Shown here: one piece after another, positions 7,030 through 15,236 of the stretch | Layout: each line of letters starts with the position of its first letter | Position numbering within the stretch: position 1 is the stretch's first letter | NCBI GenBank assembly: GCA_017459725.1 | Contig: JAFUCL010000086.1 | Location: 1-50,790 of the forward strand | Direction: 5' to 3' | DNA: 50,790 nt | DNA from: Solobacterium sp. | GTDB lineage: Bacteria > Bacillota_I > Bacilli_A > Erysipelotrichales > Erysipelotrichaceae | Notes under the pieces: generated by a model | Told to the model about the DNA's origin: nothing | The model's input: only the letters and a program-made list of their open reading frames with translations | The model's database searches: none | Position numbers and translations under genes: made by a program

Positions 7030-8727
7030 TCAGGAATCCTGCATCAGAGACTGCTGCAGACGATCTGCATAGTCAAGGAAGGCCTGCCGGATTCGGGGAT
7101 GGGTGGCCTTGAAGGTGATCGGTGAAGGAATCATGCGGATCACGGCTATTTCTGTATCCGTGATGAAGATCTGTACATTCTCAAACGGACACTGTTTCAG
7201 GAAGACGGGATGATAGCCGGGATGTTCAGAAGCCAGCTTCCGGATGTCCTCTGTATGTTGAAGATACTGTTCCTTGGTATAGAGAACCGGAGATCTGCCC
7301 GGGGTGGATTCCGTATACGGCTGTTCTGAAGCAGGAAGGGGAATGTATTCCGTGATGGATTCCGGTTCTGTTTCATCGAAGTGATAGCATACCGCTTCCC
7401 ACAGCGCATACAGATCCGCATCATGGAAACCGAATACCGTTTCCTGAGACATTGCCGCAAGCGGCAGCGCATTCCGGATGATCACCTGATTCCTGCCTTC
7501 CGGGATATACATGCCCGGAAGGATCGCGAACAGGGGCGATGCCTGGTTGATCAGGGAACGGTATTCTTTTTCAAACTGCACAAGGTCTCTGCTGCCGGTG
7601 TGGTAATGGTAGATACCATCTGCTTCCGATCCTTTGACATGGGAGGAGCGGATACAGGCCATGCCGGGTATCAGGAACATCGTATTGGTAAACAGGGAAT
7701 GTTCATCCTTCCGGCAGAAATACGATGAGATCATGCCGGAAAGGTACAGCGGCAGCCAGCCGGAGATCGCATCGTTCAGTTCCTTCAGATTCCGGTTGAC
7801 ATAGTGAATGATCGTGATTCCTGTATGATTCCGGATACACATCTGCATGAGTACAGCCCACATGCGGAAAAACTGCGGATCACCGCTCAGCCAGTCCATG
7901 TCCTCATCCGAAAACAGGAACATCTGATGAACATGATGCTTTACTGCATCTTTCAGAAACCGCAGAACTGCACTGCGCAGCCCGCCGGTTCCGTAATAGT
8001 TTTCCTGAATCACGCTTTCCGGAAATTCCGGCAGTTCAAATACAGCATTTTGCGTTTCCGAAATATTCTGGTTGAACAGGGAGATCAGACTTTCGGCTGT
8101 GATTTTTTCAGAATGAATTGGTTCGCTGTTTTCCAGCAGCCATGCGGAAAAACGTTCCTGATCTGTTTCGGGACACATCATCAGCTCGCAGAGTACACTG
8201 ATTCTGCCGGCTTTTTCAATGCGTTCCCAAAGCACTCTGCAGATTCTCATGGCCATATCAGATCCGCTCTTCGGTCTGCGCTGATGGCTGCGGTAGCGGC
8301 TGATGAGAGATGCGTCTGCGTATACAAGCTGACTCAGCCGGATATTTGAGATGCCGGTCAGATTCATGACGGCATTCAGACGCGTTCCGAAGGAATGAGA
8401 GGAAATATGTCCGGAAGAAGAACCCGGTTCTTTCTGGTCGGGGATGCTGTCTTTGTACAGCCACTTCATCAGTGTCTGTTCCATCTCATTCGGACTGCTG
8501 CTATCCGCACCGGTCAGCTGCCGAAGAATCTCTGTTTTTCCGGTATCGGCACAGTAAATGATGATGCCGCGGATCAGCTTCCGGACAGCTGCACCGTTTT
8601 GTTTCGGTTGTCTGGATCCGTTTTTCATGCGGCTGATGCCTGTTCTGTCTGTCTCTGCATATCCGGCAAGACCGGCAGCGGATACCTCCAGTGCATCCAT
8701 CAGAAGCGTCAGTTGATGTGCAAACAT
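7030..8727 (-). CDS. Large HTH-domain regulator-like protein
   Basis: This 565-residue protein of unknown function starts with an HTH-like segment (about 8-40: LMDALEVSAAGLAGYAE, then DRTGISRMKNGSRQP). A second one follows at about 113-150 (LNAVMNLTGISNIRLSQ, then ASLISRYRSHQRRP). Both look like Xre-type DNA-binding helices. The remaining 400 residues have no recognisable domain and could be a sensor. AGGAGG lies upstream of the ATG at 8727. It is divergent from the zinc-ribbon gene cluster that starts at 8902, with a 7-bp inverted repeat in between, so a role in controlling that cluster is plausible but inferred. Confidence 0.65.
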   Translation of the reverse strand: MFAHQLTLLMDALEVSAAGLAGYAETDRTGISRMKNGSRQPKQNGAAVRKLIRGIIIYCADTGKTEILRQLTGADSSSPNEMEQTLMKWLYKDSIPDQKEPGSSSGHISSHSFGTRLNAVMNLTGISNIRLSQLVYADASLISRYRSHQRRPKSGSDMAMRICRVLWERIEKAGRISVLCELMMCPETDQERFSAWLLENSEPIHSEKITAESLISLFNQNISETQNAVFELPEFPESVIQENYYGTGGLRSAVLRFLKDAVKHHVHQMFLFSDEDMDWLSGDPQFFRMWAVLMQMCIRNHTGITIIHYVNRNLKELNDAISGWLPLYLSGMISSYFCRKDEHSLFTNTMFLIPGMACIRSSHVKGSEADGIYHYHTGSRDLVQFEKEYRSLINQASPLFAILPGMYIPEGRNQVIIRNALPLAAMSQETVFGFHDADLYALWEAVCYHFDETEPESITEYIPLPASEQPYTESTPGRSPVLYTKEQYLQHTEDIRKLASEHPGYHPVFLKQCPFENVQIFITDTEIAVIRMIPSPITFKATHPRIRQAFLDYADRLQQSLMQDS

Positions 8728-8783
8728 GATACGAATCCTCCTTCCGAGTGTTTTCCTGTCTCCGAAATCAGTATATCAGTCCG

Positions 8784-8824
8784 TTGTGCCATTGAAACAG
8801 TCATTGACAGATCGCACGGCACAA
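8784..8824. promoter_or_regulatory. Inverted repeat in the divergent intergenic region
   Basis: TTGTGCC (8784-8790) and GGCACAA (8818-8824) form a perfect 7-bp inverted repeat with a 27-base spacer. The spacer contains TTGACA (8804-8809). A TAAAAT box at 8847-8852 could serve the plus-strand gene. The arrangement suits an operator for the divergent HTH protein, but this is inference. Confidence 0.35.
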
Positions 8825-8901
8825 AATGAACGGGCACTGTGCATTCTAAAATAAAAGTGTATCGAATCAGTTCAATTGCCGGAAAACAAAGGAGACTGTC
8901 T

Positions 8902-9600
8902 ATGCCGATGAAATGTCCTGTGTGCGGGAAAGAACTTCCTGACCATGCTGCGTTCTGCGACCGGTGCGGGAGTGTCCTGCACTCTGCTCAGCCGGATCAT
9001 AAACCGGCTGCGGATCCGGACGGAGTATACCGCTGGGTGTGCGAACGTCCGATGTTGAAAAGTTTTTTCCTTTTGTTTGAGATATGGCGGGCGATCGGAA
9101 TTGCCGCGGCAATCATCGTCCTTTTCATGCTGGTCATGAACCTGCTGTCCGGAAACGGTCTGAAAGGTGCGGGCGGAGCATTCATTGCCGGGATCCTTGT
9201 GTTTGTTATTCTGATGGTGCTGTCGCTGCCGGCTTACTGGATCGCTACAAAGGCAAATAACGGGAAATATACTGTGCTTTTTGAAATGGATGAAAACGGG
9301 ATCGACCATACCCAGATCAAAACGGATAAGGCAAGAGCACTGGAAGCACTGACAATGCTTGCCGGTGCGAAAACAAAAAACTATACCATGACCGGGGCCG
9401 GCATGCTTTCCGCCGCCGGAACGTCTTTATATACACGTTTCTCTGCTGTCAGAAAGATACAGGCAGATGCTTCAAAATGCCTGATCCGGCTGAAGGGAAA
9501 ACTGATCCGAAACCAGGTCTATACCGATCCGGAACACTATGATTTTGTATTGGATTATATCACTTCCCGCTGTCCTCAGGCAGAGATCACAAGGAAGTGA
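8902..9600 (+). CDS. Zinc-ribbon membrane protein
   Basis: The 232-residue protein begins with a zinc ribbon (CPVCGKELPDHAAFCDRCG, residues about 5-23). This is the small treble-clef-type module with two CxxC knuckles. Two membrane segments follow (about 60-80 and 92-115). The rest is a probably cytoplasmic domain with no recognised family. AAAGGAGA precedes ATG 8902; longer upstream readings lack the ribosome site. It is the first gene of a long plus-strand cluster of zinc-ribbon proteins. No catalytic motif is seen. The zinc ribbon may act as a protein or nucleic-acid contact module. Confidence 0.8.
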   Translation: MPMKCPVCGKELPDHAAFCDRCGSVLHSAQPDHKPAADPDGVYRWVCERPMLKSFFLLFEIWRAIGIAAAIIVLFMLVMNLLSGNGLKGAGGAFIAGILVFVILMVLSLPAYWIATKANNGKYTVLFEMDENGIDHTQIKTDKARALEALTMLAGAKTKNYTMTGAGMLSAAGTSLYTRFSAVRKIQADASKCLIRLKGKLIRNQVYTDPEHYDFVLDYITSRCPQAEITRK

Positions 9601-9649
9601 CGGGTCTCTTTCCGATGGAACAAATCAATATCAATAAACGGTGAATACT

Positions 9650-10147
9650 ATGAAACATATCAGACGGATCATATTGGCGGCTGCGATACTGCTTGGTGCA
9701 GTCATTTTCTATATGTTATTTATCCGCAGTCCCAGGGATAACGGGAATTACCCGGCTGTTCCGGACACGCCGGCTCCTGCTCCGCACAGCGGCCTGTTTA
9801 TATCGGATCATGGTTCTCTGGAATTCAACGGAGACGGCAGTACGATCATCATTGATTTTGATCACGAACTGGCAGAACTGAGCGGTCTGCCGGAAGGAAA
9901 ACAGGAAGGAACGTATACATTCCTCAGCGGTAACCTGCCGCCGCACGGAAGCTTTGATATCCGCTATGATGCGGCACATGAAATGCGCATAACGATTGGT
10001 GACATCGTGGCTGTGATCAATCTGGGAATCATCACGGAAGACGGCACTGTTCAGAGATACCTGCAGATGGTTACCCCGGAAAGCATACCGATGATACTGT
10101 ACGAAGACGAAAAACCTATGAATATCGTCTTTGAACTTCACAACTAG
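9650..10147 (+). CDS. Membrane-anchored small protein of unknown function
   Basis: The 165-residue protein has a signal-anchor (about 8-26, RIILAAAILLGAVIFYMLF) and a Pro/Ala linker. A beta-rich extracytoplasmic domain of about 110 residues follows. I do not recognise the family. The C-terminal 50 residues (HEMRITIGDIVAVINLG, DGTVQRYLQMVTPE, FELHN) recur as a frameshifted remnant at 13084-13273, so this gene was once duplicated. The start at 9650 is preferred over a GTG three codons upstream. It sits 49 bases after the first zinc-ribbon gene and 14 bases before a decayed zinc-ribbon ORF, suggesting one transcript. Confidence 0.7.
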   Translation: MKHIRRIILAAAILLGAVIFYMLFIRSPRDNGNYPAVPDTPAPAPHSGLFISDHGSLEFNGDGSTIIIDFDHELAELSGLPEGKQEGTYTFLSGNLPPHGSFDIRYDAAHEMRITIGDIVAVINLGIITEDGTVQRYLQMVTPESIPMILYEDEKPMNIVFELHN

Positions 10148-10161
10148 AAGGACTCGGAAAT

Positions 10162-10323
10162 ATGACTCTGTATTGTCCCAACTGTGGTAAACAACTGTCG
10201 GATTATGCGGAATTCGGCGGCAGCTGTGGAATAAAAATACCTGCTGCCGGAAATGAGTGCGTAATGCTGCTCAGGGAATACGATGCTTACGAAGGCCGGG
10301 AATACCTGATTGCGGATATGTGA
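10162..10323 (+). pseudogene. Decayed zinc-ribbon gene (deletion derivative)
   Basis: The 53-codon ORF begins MTLYCPNCGKQLSDYAEF, nearly identical to the start of the gene at 13275. The second knuckle reads GGSCG instead of CDNCG, so one zinc-ligand Cys is lost. Soon after, the sequence jumps to EYDAYEGREYLIADM. This resembles the C-terminal YYSFEGRDYVLGNI of the 13275 protein, and frameshifted similarity continues beyond the stop. It therefore looks like a copy of that gene with a large internal deletion. The preceding sequence GGACTCGGAAATATG is also shared. It might still be translated as a short peptide. Confidence 0.7.
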
Positions 10324-10378
10324 ATGTCGGAGGAAGACCGCACAGACTTTTTGATGATGCGGGGACAGGAGCAGGAAT

Positions 10379-13054
10379 ATGGCGAAATACTGTATGAAAT
10401 GCGGCGCAGAACTGAGACCGGAATCAAAGTACTGCCTGAAATGCGGAACTCCGGTTCCTGAATACACAAATGAGACGAAGACTCCGAAAAACAAACGGGG
10501 CGTCTCTGCTGCTGATGTAACTGAAGGCAAAGCGGCAGGTATTCAGGATGCGAAGCCGAAAAGGAGTGCCGGGAGGAACACGGAACAGAGCAAAGCAAAA
10601 GAAGTTTCTCTGAAGAAGAAAGAAGCACCGATCGCGGAAAAGAAGAAAAGCACCGGCAGTTTCACAAAAGGCATCTGTTTTCTGCTGGCTGCCGCACTCG
10701 CATTCACAGGTTTTGTCAAACCGGGTTTCTTTCTGAAAAACAGGAAAGAACCGGGGCAGAGCATTTCCTATCTTCCTTCCGGCAATAACGGATCTTCAAA
10801 CACTTCATCCTCTTCCGGACTTCATATGACCGATACAGGGAAGCCTTCTCCGGATGCGGACAAAGTCACACTGACCGTTTCCGACTGCCTGATCGAAGAG
10901 GATGTGGAATACACGGTCACTCCGTCGAACGTCAGAGAAGATAAGAACACCGGCGTCAAAGTCTGTACATATGATGTTTCCTCAGATCAGATCCAGGGAA
11001 CACTGAACGGTTTTATGGAGATCCGGGTGCCCTATGATGATACTTTCTTTGATCCGGGGGAGGATCCGGGAGACTGCATTGCCGTGCACGTGATCGATGA
11101 AAACGGCAAGCCTCAGCTGGAACTGTTTGAAGTTGATACGGAGAACAAGGAAGTCATCATATATGCGGAACATCTTTCAAAACGGGAGATATATCACTAC
11201 AGGAATGCGCCTCTATTGGAAAAGTATGATCTGAGCTTCGGGAATACCCTCGTAGGGAACCTCTCCTTCAAGGAATGCGCGGAACTGACGCTGGGTTTCA
11301 TCAATGATATCGAGGAGATGGACGAAGCGGAAAAGGAATGCTATTTCAACAGGGAAGCTATCAGCCTTGTCGTCACAGCGGGAGTGGGCGGGCAGCTGAA
11401 CATCTTCCCGAAAACGGTCAACAACTATATCAACGATACAACAGGCTGGCTCACCAATGCCGCAACGATCGTGGCTCTGGGAGGAGAGTATTCCCAGTCC
11501 TATATGGGAGCGGGTCTTGATTCCCTGAGCAAGCTCGGTCTCTACACATCCATGTGCAAGTTCACCTATGCGATGTCGGATCTGGCGTCGCCGTGGAAAG
11601 TAGGAAGTCCGTCCAGAGAAGAAATACTGGGTGCGTATAAGACAATCCTGTCGACGGGACTGGACCGCGCAGGTTCGTTCTTCTCGGGCAGCTGGATTGG
11701 TGCCAATTATGCGATGTGCATGTCCGGTGTCTTTGTCTTCACCGTGCTGATCGATGCGATGTTTGAAGAGGCGATGTACCAGAAGATGTGGGACATGGCT
11801 GCGGTCTATGAATACTACGGCGATCAGTATAAAGAAGGCAACTACAGGCCAAGGACCAACAAGGAATGGTACGACCTCTTCCTGGATATCTTTGAGAGAT
11901 ATACCCAAGCCGGAAAACAGGACTTCATCGAGGACGCCGTCAACAAGGAGATCTATGACTACGCGAAGTTATTCTGGCAGCTCAGCCCTGAAGAAGCAGG
12001 CAAGGTAACAGACAGAGCAGGTTACAAGCGCATGCCGTATCCGACGGAAGCGGAAATCGAGAAGATGACGGATGCGTATATTGAAAACCTGACCTACAGG
12101 CTTCATCCCATCATCCTGCAGTGTGAAAGAACGATGGCCAGAAGAGCGGAAGCCCGGGCACTGAAATGGCTGCGCTCTGCCTACAACAACCTCAACTACA
12201 AGATCTCCCTTGAAGTAAAGGACGCCAACGAGAAGGTGATCTATGCCGGCTATTACTTCAGCTTCAACGATCTGGCGGAAACAGCCGACATCAGCATCTG
12301 GCAGGGACAGCTGGATAAGGACGGACGCTTTGAAACCAAGTTCTGTTTCAACGACTGGGTCAATGCCGGTGTTCCGACGACCGTCAGTCTGTATGCCACC
12401 GTGAGGGACAGAAACGAAGGGAAAAACCCTGTAGCCACAGCCAGGATCGTCATGGCCAAGACAGCGAAGGAAACGAGTTATGTATCGTTCCTGGAAGCTC
12501 AGGATCAGCTGGTCTGGGTCATGGACCAGCAGGTGTTCAGATCAAAGTGGGATAATTACGATTCCTGTCCTCTTACGCAGAAAGATGTCTGCCAGAATCA
12601 GCCCGGCTGCACATATATTCAGATGCCGTGTTTTGAAAAAAAGACGGAATGCGAAGACGGATTATGTACCGTTCACACAGACAACTACGGTATGTACAAC
12701 GATCCGAATGCTGTGACAAATACAGAAGAAGATTCTTTCAGGATTCCACACAGAGTCATCAATGACGCAACGGATCCGTACGCCTATCCGGGCGGTGTAT
12801 TGATTAAGTTCAAAACCGAGAAAACAGAAGATATGAACTACTTCATGATCAACCAGGGAAAGATCACCCTCACCGACCTGACCCTGGCCGAGATCATCCC
12901 GGCGAAAGAAGAAGGAGCGTACTTCATATTCGCCGCCAATTCAGGTAATTATGCCTGCCGCTACCGCTGTGTTTCTGCAAAAGAAGCGGAAAATATCAAA
13001 GCCGAGCATATCGATGCGGTCGGCAGGGAATACTACGGATTGAAATCATATTAA
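10379..13054 (+). CDS. Large zinc-ribbon, single-pass membrane protein
   Basis: The 891-residue protein has an N-terminal zinc ribbon (CMKCG and CLKCG, residues 5-23) and a long Lys-rich linker. One membrane segment follows (about 98-118, LLAAALAFTGFV), then a Ser/Gly/Asn linker and a large domain. The basic residues before the membrane segment predict a cytoplasmic zinc ribbon and an extracytoplasmic C-terminus. Residues about 140-390 are shared with the 19051-20721 protein: DTGKPSPDADKVTLTVSDCL, PYDDTFF, NIFPKTVNNYINDTTGW and [10 protein letters not shown]. The unique C-terminal 500 residues include a Cys-rich patch (near 724-770) that might be disulphide-bonded outside the cell. No enzyme motif is recognised. 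AGGAGCAGGA precedes the ATG. The function is unknown. Confidence 0.8.
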   Translation: MAKYCMKCGAELRPESKYCLKCGTPVPEYTNETKTPKNKRGVSAADVTEGKAAGIQDAKPKRSAGRNTEQSKAKEVSLKKKEAPIAEKKKSTGSFTKGICFLLAAALAFTGFVKPGFFLKNRKEPGQSISYLPSGNNGSSNTSSSSGLHMTDTGKPSPDADKVTLTVSDCLIEEDVEYTVTPSNVREDKNTGVKVCTYDVSSDQIQGTLNGFMEIRVPYDDTFFDPGEDPGDCIAVHVIDENGKPQLELFEVDTENKEVIIYAEHLSKREIYHYRNAPLLEKYDLSFGNTLVGNLSFKECAELTLGFINDIEEMDEAEKECYFNREAISLVVTAGVGGQLNIFPKTVNNYINDTTGWLTNAATIVALGGEYSQSYMGAGLDSLSKLGLYTSMCKFTYAMSDLASPWKVGSPSREEILGAYKTILSTGLDRAGSFFSGSWIGANYAMCMSGVFVFTVLIDAMFEEAMYQKMWDMAAVYEYYGDQYKEGNYRPRTNKEWYDLFLDIFERYTQAGKQDFIEDAVNKEIYDYAKLFWQLSPEEAGKVTDRAGYKRMPYPTEAEIEKMTDAYIENLTYRLHPIILQCERTMARRAEARALKWLRSAYNNLNYKISLEVKDANEKVIYAGYYFSFNDLAETADISIWQGQLDKDGRFETKFCFNDWVNAGVPTTVSLYATVRDRNEGKNPVATARIVMAKTAKETSYVSFLEAQDQLVWVMDQQVFRSKWDNYDSCPLTQKDVCQNQPGCTYIQMPCFEKKTECEDGLCTVHTDNYGMYNDPNAVTNTEEDSFRIPHRVINDATDPYAYPGGVLIKFKTEKTEDMNYFMINQGKITLTDLTLAEIIPAKEEGAYFIFAANSGNYACRYRCVSAKEAENIKAEHIDAVGREYYGLKSY

Positions 13055-13083
13055 GAAAACTGAACCGGCAAGTCCGTACCTTC

Positions 13084-13273
13084 ATGATTGGCATGAAATG
13101 CTCATTACAGCCAGTGACATCTTTGCTGTACTGGATCCGGACCGTTACGAAAGGCGGTACAGTTCAGAAAAGCCTGGAGATGGTTACCCCGGAGCACATA
13201 CCGACAGTATTGTTCGAAAACAAAAGACCCATCGGAATCATCATGGAACTTCAGAACCAGGAGGACTCGGAAA
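13084..13273 (+). pseudogene. Frameshifted remnant of the 9650-10147 gene
   Basis: One frame reads HEMLITASDIFAVLD and, after a one-frame shift near 13140, another reads GGTVQKSLEMVTPEHIPTVL then IIMELQNQ. Together these match the last 50 residues of the protein at 9650-10147 in the same order. The N-terminal part is missing and the original stop has become a sense codon. The ORF that spans this relic is therefore not a gene. Confidence 0.75.
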
Positions 13274-13274
13274 T

Positions 13275-14132
13275 ATGGCTGTATACTGTCCCAACTGCGG
13301 AAAACAACTGCCGGATTACGCGGAATTCTGCGACAACTGCGGGAAAAAGATACCCGTAAATAAAGCTCAGGAACGACCTGTCTTAAGCAAAGAAACAGAA
13401 AAAAAGAAGTCTTCAGGTCTTTTGGCGTTCCTGAAATGGTTTGTGATCCTGAATGTCGTCGGCGGTATCGGCATAGCGCTGATTGGGATACTGGAGTCAG
13501 TATTCCACCGTACACCTCCAGCAGAGCTTCCTTCTCAGCAGACCGCAGACACCAATACCGGCACAGGAAAGCCAGACCCGGTAAAAACTGCAGAAACCCA
13601 GACGCAGTCCGGAGGAACACCGGTACCGGTACAGACGGAAACACAGACATCGGTACCGGAAGATATCCCGCAGGGATTATCGGATATCACCAATGTGTGG
13701 TTTGATGATTTCCTGTTTTATGAAAATGATGTTTACGATAACGGAATTCCGGAAAATGCTGTTCTGAGAGAAGCAGGATATACCAGCGGGGAATGGAAAT
13801 ACTGCATAACCTTCAACCGGACGCTTGCCGGGGAAGAAAGGATCGATGAGATCGGAACGGCGGAATTGGCCTTCTCCGAACATGGAGCACAGCTGATCCT
13901 GCATCCGCAGTATATCCGTTTCGGAAGCGATGTATCATCGGAAGATGAAGCGGAAGCCGGATATGAACCGTTTGCAGGCTCGTGGAATCCGGAGTATATC
14001 GATCTTTCTGACGGGAATATTTCCATCGGCCTCGGCCATTATTATTCCTTTGAAGGAAGAGATTATGTACTGGGGAATATCGTTGTCGGAGAAACCGGCA
14101 TGTTCGGCGATGTACTGCTGGTAAGACCTTGA
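13275..14132 (+). CDS. Zinc-ribbon membrane protein with extracytoplasmic domain
   Basis: This 285-residue protein starts with a zinc ribbon (CPNCGKQLPDYAEFCDNCG) and a short basic linker. A membrane segment follows (about 55-78, FLKWFVILNVVGGIGIALIG), then a Thr/Pro/Gln-rich linker and a C-terminal beta-rich domain of about 130 residues without a known name. The start at 13275 has CAGGAGGACT ten bases before it. The longer reading from 13098 runs through the 9650-type pseudogene and is rejected. It ends 10 bases before the next zinc-ribbon gene, so the two are probably one operon. A decayed copy lies at 10162-10323. Confidence 0.8.
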   Translation: MAVYCPNCGKQLPDYAEFCDNCGKKIPVNKAQERPVLSKETEKKKSSGLLAFLKWFVILNVVGGIGIALIGILESVFHRTPPAELPSQQTADTNTGTGKPDPVKTAETQTQSGGTPVPVQTETQTSVPEDIPQGLSDITNVWFDDFLFYENDVYDNGIPENAVLREAGYTSGEWKYCITFNRTLAGEERIDEIGTAELAFSEHGAQLILHPQYIRFGSDVSSEDEAEAGYEPFAGSWNPEYIDLSDGNISIGLGHYYSFEGRDYVLGNIVVGETGMFGDVLLVRP

Positions 14133-14142
14133 GGTAATGTTT

Positions 14143-15225
14143 ATGACTGTACGTGAAAGACGCTGCCCATCGTGCGGCAAAACCGTAAGCAGGGATTCCA
14201 GATTCTGCCTTTACTGCGGCAAAGAGCTTTCGGCTGATGAAAAGAAGGTGACAGGATCCAATACTCTCACATGTCCTGTCTGCGGAAGAGAAGCAGAGAA
14301 GGGTGCTGAATTCTGTTTGGGCTGCGGCCACCGCTTTGGGGAGAAACAGCCTGAAAAGGTCAGGAAGGAACCTGTATGCCCGGAATGCGGTGCGCCTGTG
14401 GGTGAGGACTCGAAATTCTGTCTGCGCTGCGGGAAACCATTGAAACAGATCGTTCCGAAACAGAGTCGGAAAGCTGCAGTACCGGCAATGCCGAAGTCTT
14501 CCGTGATAACCGGGATGTCAGCGGGACTGCGTCTTTCGGCATTAACTTCCGCCGGAGAGATGGACCTCGGTGAAATGGGGAATACGATCTCTGCAGCCGT
14601 CGGTGAGACTGCCCATGTCCGTCAGGAAGTGACAGAAATACTTTCCCCGATTGCCGGTATCGGTAAAACGATCGGTACATATCTCGGCGGTCTTTTCAGC
14701 ATGTTTGCGAAGCCGAAAGTACTGCTGTATGCGGTGTTCATGGCCTGTCTGTGGACGGTGCTGGGGATATTAAAGAACAGCGGTTCTGATTTCCTGCAGG
14801 CATTGTCCTGGCTGACCTGTGCAGAAGGAGGCATCTTTGCCAAAGGCTGTACTGCACTCATGCTGTCATCGCTGTTTTCCGGCGGTATCGGCAACTCCTT
14901 CAAAGGTATCGGCGCTCTGTTCAGCCGGAAAGACGGCAGGGGCAGTATCCTGTTCCTGGTTATGGGTATTGTTTTCGGTGCAGTTTCCTGTACAGGCATC
15001 ACGCTGGCTGATCCGGCTTCAACCATGGCCGGGATCTCCGGTGCTTTGCTTTCCCTGCAGGCAGTCGGGAGACAGGATGGTCTTCTGTATCAGCTGGCAG
15101 AATCACTGACATCCGCCAAAGACAATGGCGTACGTATTTCTCAGAGCGGCAAAGCAAAAAGTCTGCTGACCGGCCTGACTCTGGGATTTGCGGCTATTAC
15201 TGCGATCATGGCACTGGGAATGTAA
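14143..15225 (+). CDS. Triple zinc-ribbon polytopic membrane protein
   Basis: The 360-residue protein has three consecutive zinc ribbons in its first 105 residues: CPSCG/CLYCG, CPVCG/CLGCG and CPECG/CLRCG. A linker and several hydrophobic segments follow (around 190-210, 265-285 and the C-terminal 340-358). The C-terminal part is rich in Gly, Ala and Ser and looks polytopic. No catalytic motif is seen. GAGG lies eight bases before ATG 14143; an ATG two codons upstream is possible. Its position between a single-ribbon protein and the 1121-residue protein suggests it is a membrane component of the same unknown machinery. Confidence 0.78.
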   Translation: MTVRERRCPSCGKTVSRDSRFCLYCGKELSADEKKVTGSNTLTCPVCGREAEKGAEFCLGCGHRFGEKQPEKVRKEPVCPECGAPVGEDSKFCLRCGKPLKQIVPKQSRKAAVPAMPKSSVITGMSAGLRLSALTSAGEMDLGEMGNTISAAVGETAHVRQEVTEILSPIAGIGKTIGTYLGGLFSMFAKPKVLLYAVFMACLWTVLGILKNSGSDFLQALSWLTCAEGGIFAKGCTALMLSSLFSGGIGNSFKGIGALFSRKDGRGSILFLVMGIVFGAVSCTGITLADPASTMAGISGALLSLQAVGRQDGLLYQLAESLTSAKDNGVRISQSGKAKSLLTGLTLGFAAITAIMALGM

Positions 15226-15236
15226 ACGGAGGGCAT

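Noticed and set aside
13084..13359. 91-codon ORF as a real gene
   Set aside because: It is the frameshifted tail of a duplicated gene running out of frame into the zinc-ribbon gene at 13275.
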